Shown here one piece after another: positions 1 to 5,340 of a DNA stretch of 6,580 nt; positions within the stretch are counted from its first letter, which is position 1, and each line of letters starts with the position of its first letter. The notes beneath the pieces were generated by a model. That model did no database searches and had not been told where the DNA came from. It saw nothing but the letters and a program-made list of their open reading frames with translations. A program made the position numbers and the translations under genes. This stretch comes from J089 sp964549745. GTDB lineage: Bacteria; Fidelibacterota; Marinisomatia; Marinisomatales; J089. The DNA lies in assembly GCA_964549745.1 (NCBI GenBank), contig CAZJWP010000114.1, positions 1 to 6,580 on the forward strand, written 5' to 3'.

Positions 1-349
1 GATTTCGGAGTGAATTCCATTGTGTAATGCGTCCGAGTTTAAAAGTGGATGAACCTATTTTCTGCCGCCAATATAATTGATGAATTCGGAAGGGGTTGTA
101 CCAGACAAAATTTGAGGATCCATATTCCATGGAACTAAATATCTGTCCATTGTCGCCCAAGCCCTGGCGTACAACCAATAAACTTCTCCACGCAGTTGTA
201 TTTGTGGTATCCATTAATAGCAACCTTGGTGTAACCAACGTTGTGGACCATTGTATTTTTGGTGTCCCGGTAGAGATCGTTGAAATAAGTACAATGATAC
301 CCAGGATTGACCCTGGAATCGTGCGTTTAAATGAGTTAAACTGTTTCAT
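1..349 (-). CDS. Partial secreted protein, possible outer-membrane beta-barrel (N-terminal 116 residues only)
   Basis: The minus-strand frame from the ATG at 349-347 is open to the window edge for 116 codons, so its stop lies outside. The N-terminus MKQFNSFKRTIPGSILGIIV has basic residues followed by a hydrophobic stretch to about residue 27, as in a Sec signal peptide; there is no lipobox and no clear AXA cleavage site. The remainder is rich in aromatic residues and alternating polar/apolar segments, for example SSNFVWYNPFRIHQLYWRQK and STFKLGRITQWNSLRN, as expected for amphipathic strands of an outer-membrane barrel. The start directly abuts the TAA of the upstream cytochrome gene, with no intervening base, so translational coupling is likely. 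I do not recognise a named family. The barrel assignment is inferred from composition and context; the presence of a real gene is well supported by the open frame, signal-like start and perfect abutment. Confidence 0.72.
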   Translation of the reverse strand, partial: MKQFNSFKRTIPGSILGIIVLISTISTGTPKIQWSTTLVTPRLLLMDTTNTTAWRSLLVVRQGLGDNGQIFSSMEYGSSNFVWYNPFRIHQLYWRQKIGSSTFKLGRITQWNSLRN

Positions 350-1828
350 TTACCAACTCGAATGGCATTGAGAACCGCACTGTCCATCATCAACGAGAAC
401 CGAATCATTTGCGGTCTCCTCGTATGGATAGTTATCAAGTAGGAATGATCGCGTAACAAACAAATTTCGATTTCTTTCATTACCAAAAGTCCCTCCAGCA
501 TGGAAATGACAATTCATTGTGCACTTCTTTTCATTAGGTAAAGGTTCAAAGACACCAAGTGTTGTGTCGGTGCGTGTTGTAATATGACTGATTGTATGGG
601 GGCTGGTGTGATTCCATGTTGGGCGTGCCGAATATTCATCCAACACGCTCAATCCCCAGGGAGCATAGCTGTCTTCGTCAATGGGTACATGGCGAAGGGT
701 CACCCATTTCACATTGGGACGCTCATCCCGGTTGGGATTCACACCTAATTTAAGATCAGTATTTTCACTAAACAAACCATCTGAAGTCCATTCTCCATCT
801 GTGTGACAACTTGTGCAATTGGAGTACGATTGTGCATGACAAACCTGACAATCCAGGGATCGCGCGTATGAGTTTCCGTCAGGCCAATGTTGTATATGGA
901 ATACATTAACCGTATCTGCATCTGCGTGACAGTCCAGGCATTGAGGCAGGTCGCTTATTTCATAGTAGGTTGACGCATCGGAAGCGTCGGCATGGAAATC
1001 TTCCGTATGACAATCCAAACATTTCATCCCGGCCTGCTCATGGACATCGGGTGTATTGCTGTCAATATTTCCGGTATATTCTTTAACAATGCGCTGGGAA
1101 TGACAAACTTCACAGGTGTTTTCCTGATCGGGTGTTTTAATAAAGCGGTGAGAATCCAGCAAACCGCCACCCACAACGGTGGGCCGGCTTAAGTGACATT
1201 GCCCGCAGGAAGCGTGACAGGTCGAACATTCCTGGTCAAAACCATCTGTAATTGAGGCCGGACACTCGTCGAAGTTATGCTGATCTTTATCGGCTCCTAA
1301 TTCACGCTGGGTTAGAGCGGCTTTAATTCCCCATGTTTGATAGTGCATACTGTTCATGGCGGAATTAACCCGATCTTCATGGCATGGTGTACAATTTACG
1401 TCAGGATTTTCAGAAGGATCGCGAACGAAGCCTTCATTAATATCATGGGCGCCGGCATAATCCGACGGTTCCTTTCCCCCGTGGCATTCTGTGCAGCCAA
1501 AGGAACCGTGCGTTGGGTCGATGTCTTTGAATTCGGTCTGATCCGAACTCAAATCAATGTATACTCTTTCCCATGAATCGCTTGTGGTAGAATCGCTTCC
1601 ACCCAAATAATCGGCATAACTTGCAACGGTGTCCGTTTGTGTCAATTCCTGCAGAGTGGTCGCATCGGTGTGGCAACCCTCACAGGTTTGTGGAGCTTCC
1701 GCATCAATTTGGTGTATATTGTGATTTGGAGCAGGACATCCTGTAATAAATAAAATAATAGAAACACTAAGTAGGGCTATTCCCAAGCACTTGGATGTTA
1801 CGGTATGTCTTGATTGAATTTTTGACAT
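350..1828 (-). CDS. Multiheme c-type cytochrome lipoprotein (10 CXXCH plus 2 CX3CH)
   Basis: This 492-residue protein is a predicted electron carrier outside the inner membrane. A basic start and hydrophobic segment (residues 15-30) lead to the lipobox ITGC with Cys31, so it should be a lipoprotein, likely outer-membrane attached. Canonical CXXCH heme sites begin at residues 49, 112, 146, 201, 208, 239, 270, 297, 327 and 338. Two CX3CH motifs follow, CTMNCH (436-441) and CGSQCH (484-489), the second ending three residues before the stop. About 16 further histidines (such as 107, 162, 227, 263, 380, 407, 411, 415) could be distal ligands, enough for bis-His coordination. The stretch CSTCHASCGQCHLSRP and later RHVPI and PTWNHTSPH resemble conserved blocks of large periplasmic multiheme cytochromes as I remember them. 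Cys189 is unpaired. The ATG at 1828 has a weak AGAGA element eight bases upstream and is the natural start because it precedes the signal peptide. Specific substrate and partner are unknown; the gene immediately downstream is the best candidate partner. Confidence 0.93.
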   Translation of the reverse strand: MSKIQSRHTVTSKCLGIALLSVSIILFITGCPAPNHNIHQIDAEAPQTCEGCHTDATTLQELTQTDTVASYADYLGGSDSTTSDSWERVYIDLSSDQTEFKDIDPTHGSFGCTECHGGKEPSDYAGAHDINEGFVRDPSENPDVNCTPCHEDRVNSAMNSMHYQTWGIKAALTQRELGADKDQHNFDECPASITDGFDQECSTCHASCGQCHLSRPTVVGGGLLDSHRFIKTPDQENTCEVCHSQRIVKEYTGNIDSNTPDVHEQAGMKCLDCHTEDFHADASDASTYYEISDLPQCLDCHADADTVNVFHIQHWPDGNSYARSLDCQVCHAQSYSNCTSCHTDGEWTSDGLFSENTDLKLGVNPNRDERPNVKWVTLRHVPIDEDSYAPWGLSVLDEYSARPTWNHTSPHTISHITTRTDTTLGVFEPLPNEKKCTMNCHFHAGGTFGNERNRNLFVTRSFLLDNYPYEETANDSVLVDDGQCGSQCHSSW

Positions 1829-1967
1829 TACTTTAATCTCTGGAGAGAATTCTTAAGGTAGATAAACAATGATTCCCTCTCTCGATTCCCCCGTTCCATC
1901 TGTTACCATCTGAATTGACCATCTCCTCATTCCACCTTTAATATTCCCGTATAAGCGGAGGAAACTA

Positions 1968-1973
1968 ATTATA
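1968..1973 (-). promoter_or_regulatory. Candidate -10 box upstream of the cytochrome gene
   Basis: The minus strand reads a perfect TATAAT here, about 140 bases before the cytochrome start. A TTGACT lies at 1991-1986 but only 12 bases away, too short for a normal sigma-70 pair; at 17-base spacing the hexamer is TTATAT, a weak -35. The position between the Usp and cytochrome genes suits a separate promoter for the cytochrome module, but AT-rich DNA gives such matches by chance. Confidence 0.35.
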
Positions 1974-1980
1974 CTCTATA

Positions 1981-2014
1981 AAAGAAGTCAATATAAGACC
2001 CCTTTATCTTCTTT
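1981..2014 (-). terminator. Inverted repeat just after the Usp stop codon, possible weak terminator
   Basis: AAAGAAG (1981-1987) pairs perfectly with CTTCTTT (2008-2014), and inside it ATAA (1993-1996) pairs with TTAT (2004-2007), leaving a 7-base loop and a 5-base bulge (1988-1992). It begins four bases beyond the Usp stop codon. The stem is AT-rich and the bases that follow on the minus strand (TTATAGAG) are only a poor U-tract, so termination would be weak. The arm also overlaps the TTGACT noted for the cytochrome promoter, so an operator-like role is an alternative. Confidence 0.35.
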
Positions 2015-2018
2015 AAAC

Positions 2019-2435
2019 TTATTTTTGCACAACCATAACCGGACAATCAACATGATTGACAACACCTTCATCGATAGAATCAAGAAAGTGCTCTTTGAAA
2101 AAAGACATACGTTTGTGCCCTAAAATTAAAAGGTCAGCTTCGTTACAGGCTTCTTTCAGCGCTTTAGCAATCGATTCGGATTTTAAAATCCGGACATCAA
2201 TTCTGCCGGCAACTTCTTCATGGCCGGCTTTGCGAAAACATTCCCGGATCATATCATCGGTTACCCGAATATCAGGATTATCCATCATCATGGATGGACT
2301 GCCCGCATGGGGATCGTTTACATGAACGGCAATTAATTGGGCATCAAAGGAATTTGTCAGGCGCACGGCTTCATCGATGACTTTTGTTTCATCTCCACGC
2401 ATTGACAAACCCACTGCTAATGATTTGTAAGGCAT
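2019..2435 (-). CDS. Universal stress protein, UspA family (single domain)
   Basis: This is a 138-residue cytoplasmic protein with the Usp fold: an opening beta strand (YKSLAVGL), a helix, the strand AQLIAVHVND, a central helix, DVRILKSESIAKALKEACNEADLLILGHKR, and the closing strand DCPVMVVQK. Usp proteins act as small, often dimeric regulators under stress. The ATP-binding pattern G-X2-G-X9-G-S/T is degenerate: the first glycine (106) and the serine (120) are present, but the second and third glycines are Arg109 and Asp119, so it may belong to the non-ATP-binding kind. The ATG at 2435 is chosen because GGAGG (2445-2441) sits five bases upstream; a TTG four codons earlier would extend the frame but overlaps that ribosome-binding site. 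It lies 18 bases after the HAD hydrolase gene and is probably translated from the same message. Confidence 0.93.
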   Translation of the reverse strand: MPYKSLAVGLSMRGDETKVIDEAVRLTNSFDAQLIAVHVNDPHAGSPSMMMDNPDIRVTDDMIRECFRKAGHEEVAGRIDVRILKSESIAKALKEACNEADLLILGHKRMSFFKEHFLDSIDEGVVNHVDCPVMVVQK

Positions 2436-2440
2436 ATTGT

Positions 2441-2445
2441 CCTCC
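2441..2445 (-). promoter_or_regulatory. Ribosome-binding site deciding the Usp start
   Basis: GGAGG on the minus strand followed by ACAAT and then ATG (2435-2433) gives an ideal five-base spacing. It rules out the in-frame TTG at 2447-2445 as the main start because that codon would overlap the Shine-Dalgarno sequence itself. Confidence 0.8.
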
Positions 2446-2453
2446 AATTTCTC

Positions 2454-2882
2454 CTATTTAAAAAAGGAGACCAATCGATAAAAAAAGGAATCCTTTTTCC
2501 GGTAATAGTGCTCCATCATTTCATCTTCTTCCGGTTCGATTAACCGAATGATCTCACCCCATTCAAGGAATCCCTCTACATTCCGATCATCAATGAAAAT
2601 ATCCGCATTAATTTTTCGGCTCGTTTCTTCGGGATCAAAATTCTCATCGGGAAAACTATTATTCACCGCATAAAATTCCAGACCGCGCTTCCTGCAAAAT
2701 TCCACTGCTTCATCCAATTTCTTCCCATGTCTTACGGTCCAAAGAATCAATCGATGTTGCTTTTCCTGCAACATTTTCAGGGTGTCGATTGCAAAAAACT
2801 TTTCAGGACCAATGTCAGGAAATTTATTTTCGACTATGGTGCCGTCAAAGTCAACGGCAATGGTTCTGGGACGCCGGGACAT
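2454..2882 (-). CDS. Small HAD-superfamily hydrolase (BT0820-like, capless)
   Basis: This 142-residue protein carries the haloacid dehalogenase phosphatase signature. Motif I is VDFDGT with nucleophile Asp11 and acid/base Asp13; motif II is LILWTVR with Thr49; Lys90 in SRK is the likely motif III lysine; motif IV is IFIDDR with Asp98 and Asp99 for magnesium. There is no room for a cap domain, so a macromolecular or open-access phosphate substrate is possible. The sequence (YAVNNSFPDENF, INADIFIDDRNVEGF) closely resembles the small Bacteroides hydrolase group typified, as I recall, by BT0820, whose substrate I do not know. The last ~20 residues (YYRKKDSFFYRLVSFFK) form a basic-aromatic tail that could touch the membrane. 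The ATG at 2882 has AAGGA (2892-2888) five bases upstream. The gene follows ClC by 108 bases and precedes Usp by 18. Confidence 0.9.
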   Translation of the reverse strand: MSRRPRTIAVDFDGTIVENKFPDIGPEKFFAIDTLKMLQEKQHRLILWTVRHGKKLDEAVEFCRKRGLEFYAVNNSFPDENFDPEETSRKINADIFIDDRNVEGFLEWGEIIRLIEPEEDEMMEHYYRKKDSFFYRLVSFFK

Positions 2883-2887
2883 ATTGT

Positions 2888-2892
2888 TCCTT
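2888..2892 (-). promoter_or_regulatory. Ribosome-binding site of the HAD hydrolase
   Basis: AAGGA on the minus strand with five bases (ACAAT) before the ATG at 2882 supports that start. The same ACAAT spacer precedes the Usp ATG. Confidence 0.65.
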
Positions 2893-2990
2893 TTGATTTA
2901 AATCAGGGTTCCGATTTTACTTAAGATTCTTGAATTAATTCGTAGAATATAATCAATGATCGGGTTGACTTTCCGGTGAAATCTAGCAGA

Positions 2991-4754
2991 CTATTTGTCC
3001 GGATGTTTCATTAAGTACGGGATACGAATCATCTGACGTATTTCATCGTAATCTTCCGGATGCGCCACTAAAATGACTTTATCCTTCGGGAATAGTATTG
3101 TATTTCCATTGGGAACGATTGGAACCCCATCCCTGATCAACACAATCAGACGCACATTTTGATGAGCCATATCCGTGTCCTTTAGCGGTTTACCCGTTAA
3201 TTCCGGACGGTTGCGGACATAGCCAAAATAGAAGAACTGACCGGTTTCCTGCAGACGGATTGGGGTTCGCCACCGTAAAACATCTTGCAGGGATAAACTA
3301 AAAGGAACTTCACCGCGATAAAATCGCAATTGATTCGATTTTAACATATAGAGTGTACGGGCAATATATTCATCCTGATGAACCGGTGATTCACTACGAT
3401 CCTTCACCTGAGCTTCATACAAAGAATTATATTTTTTCTGATGTGTTAATGCCGTCTGAACCAGGTAACTCACTGCTACAGCCATCATCGTTGGAACGAT
3501 CAGTTGATATCCACCGGTCATTTCCAGGGCCATCATTAAAGATGCAATCGGAACTCTGGCAGCACTGGCAAACAATGCGGCCATGCCCACCACACCGAAA
3601 ACCTGAATGTTTAAGTTGAGTTGAGGTAGAATCGTGTTCAAAATGGTTGCCAACGCCACACCGATTATTGTACCGACAAACAAACTGGGCGCAAATACAC
3701 CCCCGGAACCGCCGGATCCGATGGTCAGAGACATAGCAATTGATTTAAATACTATCAGGACGAGCAACACCGTTAAGGTGAAATGACCGTTAAGGGTCAT
3801 TTGCATCCATCCGTAACCTGCACCCAATACCTGCGGGAAAAACATGGCCATTACCCCTAAAATCAGGCCACCAAGTGCCGGACGGAGCATACGGGGAAAT
3901 TTCATTTGGGAAAACCAGTCGCGTATTCGGTAAAACATCGTGGGGAAAATGGCGCCATACAGTCCTGACAGAAGTCCCAGTAAAACAAACCATACCAGAT
4001 TGCTGGGATCATGGAACATCAATCCCGGTGATATATGGAAAATCGGTTTCCAGCCCAAAAAGAGGCCATTTACGGCATAAGCCGTCACGGATGCGATAAT
4101 GGTATAGATGAGCATCCGGGCTTCAAATTCCATGGAAGAATAAAGGATTTCGACAGCAAAAATAGCCGTTCCCAATGGAGAACGGAACATTGCCGATAGT
4201 CCGGCCGCCATTCCGGCTAAAATAATGACTCGTCGATCACGATCACTTAAATGAAATATTCCGGCCAATATACTTCCGACACCCGAAGTGATCTGTGCTG
4301 TTGGACCTTCCCTTCCGGCGGAGCCCCCGGAACCGATGGTAAAGGCGGCAGAAAACATCTTGATCAGTGGAACCCGGGCACGAATTCGACCTCCATGGAC
4401 GTGGTAAGCATCCACAACCGCATCGGTACCATGTCCCTGAGTTTCCGGGGCAAACCTGAATACAAGCCAACCGGAAATAAGGGCACCCAACGTTGTAACC
4501 ACAGGAATCATCAAGCGCCAATAATGACCCTGAACCTGCATAATGCTCACCGTGCCGGAATCTTGAATTTCAGGTAAATGCACATGGGCTATCGTGCCCA
4601 TAAAAATTAAATTAGAGAAATCAGTCATCCAGGTAAACATGAGAGAAGCTGCAGCACCGATAATACCTATAATTAAGCTCACACCTACCATTCGTGTATC
4701 TTGGACTTCGAGTATTTTCGAGAAAAATCGGTTTATTGTTGGGTGTGTTTCCAT
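2991..4754 (-). CDS. ClC-family chloride transporter/channel with C-terminal TrkA-C-like domain
   Basis: This 587-residue inner-membrane protein moves chloride or a similar anion. Residues about 20-435 form the ClC membrane domain with many hydrophobic helices. The anion-pathway motifs are GREGP (147-151, with gating Glu149), GVFAP (352-356), and Tyr446 at the position of the E. coli ClC pore tyrosine. The first motif, GSGIP in E. coli ClC, is GHGTD (107-111), so the pore serine is His108. At the E. coli proton-glutamate position 203 an Ile follows Glu202, so proton coupling cannot be assumed. Residues about 500-575 (GKPLKDTDMAHQNVRLIVLI, VPIVPNGNTILFPKDKVILV) match the TrkA-C/RCK-C ligand-binding fold instead of the CBS pair found in many ClC proteins, suggesting control by a cytoplasmic ligand. 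The ATG at 4754 has a weak GGAA just upstream. It is the first gene of the ClC-HAD-Usp group; the 108-base gap leaves open whether they share a transcript. Confidence 0.95.
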   Translation of the reverse strand: METHPTINRFFSKILEVQDTRMVGVSLIIGIIGAAASLMFTWMTDFSNLIFMGTIAHVHLPEIQDSGTVSIMQVQGHYWRLMIPVVTTLGALISGWLVFRFAPETQGHGTDAVVDAYHVHGGRIRARVPLIKMFSAAFTIGSGGSAGREGPTAQITSGVGSILAGIFHLSDRDRRVIILAGMAAGLSAMFRSPLGTAIFAVEILYSSMEFEARMLIYTIIASVTAYAVNGLFLGWKPIFHISPGLMFHDPSNLVWFVLLGLLSGLYGAIFPTMFYRIRDWFSQMKFPRMLRPALGGLILGVMAMFFPQVLGAGYGWMQMTLNGHFTLTVLLVLIVFKSIAMSLTIGSGGSGGVFAPSLFVGTIIGVALATILNTILPQLNLNIQVFGVVGMAALFASAARVPIASLMMALEMTGGYQLIVPTMMAVAVSYLVQTALTHQKKYNSLYEAQVKDRSESPVHQDEYIARTLYMLKSNQLRFYRGEVPFSLSLQDVLRWRTPIRLQETGQFFYFGYVRNRPELTGKPLKDTDMAHQNVRLIVLIRDGVPIVPNGNTILFPKDKVILVAHPEDYDEIRQMIRIPYLMKHPDK

Positions 4755-5007
4755 GAATTTCCGTAAAAAATGTAGTATAAAAGTTAATTAGAATTCCTGG
4801 TCAGCTTAAAGAGATAACTCAGATCTTTTCACTGAACCATGTTTTCCTGTATTTGCTTTGCCAACGACCTGGATATTTCACTTTATTTTATATCACCAAT
4901 GCCGATAAACAGGACGGGGAAACGTCCTCCCGATGCATCAAAACCAAACTGGATGAGGATCGGATTCAATGATGGAGTTGAACAAATTGAACCTATACAG
5001 AAACCCG
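4755..5007. other. Intergenic stretch between ClC start and GH97 relic, no recognised gene
   Basis: Apart from the ClC promoter candidate I see nothing assignable here. A 64-codon plus-strand frame (4839-5033) has a weak ribosome-binding context and no recognisable motif, and it runs out of frame into the GH97 relic. The stretch may be further decayed sequence of the relic's 5' part, but I could not align any frame to GH97. Confidence 0.4.
4774..4804 (-). promoter_or_regulatory. Candidate promoter of the ClC gene
   Basis: The minus strand has CTGACC (4804-4799) and TATACT (4779-4774) separated by 19 bases, with the ClC ATG 19 bases beyond the -10 box. The -10 matches 5 of 6 and the -35 4 of 6, but the spacer is two bases longer than ideal and the leader would be very short. 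Confidence 0.3.
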
Positions 5008-5340
5008 GGGTATTCCAATGCGATTTCGCGTGAAGGACTAAACGGCCGAAAATGGAAGGATTGGTCCTCAGATGGCGTGTGATCTAATTGAGGATTATGA
5101 AGGTAATCCCGCGTTTCTGTTTATCCGGGATATGGGCATGGATTGGAGTGAATCACACGTAATCGATGGAGAAACCGAAGATTATATTGTCGTGGCACGG
5201 AAAGAGCGGAATTCCGGTAATTGGTTTATTGGAGCGCTGACCGCGATGAAAATCCAAGAGATGTTCACCTGACTGATTTTATGGATATTCGCATGGCCGC
5301 CGGTGGCGGTTATGCAATCAGTCTAATGCCGGTGAAGTAA
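5008..5340 (+). pseudogene. GH97 (SusB-type) alpha-glucosidase relic, C-terminal part, frameshifted and deleted
   Basis: Three short frames together read like the C-terminal part of a glycoside hydrolase family 97 enzyme, a periplasmic/secreted alpha-glucosidase or alpha-galactosidase. Frame one (from 5008) gives GYSNAISREGLNGRKW, matching the YPN..TREGV..EYNKW block of the catalytic barrel, then stops at 5080. Frame two (about 5063-5242) gives PQMACDLIEDYEGNPAF, SHVIDGETEDYIVVARKE and SGNWFIGALT, matching the end of the barrel and start of the C-terminal beta domain. Two extra bases near 5243 shift back to frame one: DENPRDVHLTDF, then MDIRMAAGGGYAISLMPVK and TAA at 5338. Relative to the family as I know it, roughly 80-100 residues are missing between the first two blocks and a few dozen between TDF and MDIR; the whole N-terminal domain and most of the barrel are absent. 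Its last 23 bases overlap the converging transporter gene. A sugar transporter next door fits a former alpha-glucan locus. Confidence 0.82.

Noticed and set aside
96..371. Plus-strand 91-codon frame at the left edge
   Set aside because: It lies opposite the coherent minus-strand partial gene and the end of the cytochrome, has no convincing start or family resemblance, and its translation is not protein-like.
992..1576. Two plus-strand frames (992-1192 and 1337-1576)
   Set aside because: They are antisense to the cytochrome coding sequence, whose heme motifs settle the real frame.
2895..2941. Two 10-base perfect palindromes (GATTTAAATC at 2895-2904, GAATTAATTC at 2932-2941) between ClC and HAD
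   Set aside because: Short AT-rich palindromes are frequent by chance, they differ in sequence, and no matching promoter is evident, so an operator claim is not supported.
3790..4577. Several frames on both strands inside the ClC gene (3790-3993, 3875-4099, 4243-4521, 4251-4577)
   Set aside because: All are out-of-frame or antisense shadows of the ClC membrane domain.
5297..5309. CCGCC-GGT-GGCGG hairpin near the end of the GH97 relic
   Set aside because: It encodes the family-typical AAGGG residues and has no T-run after it on either strand, so a terminator is not supported.
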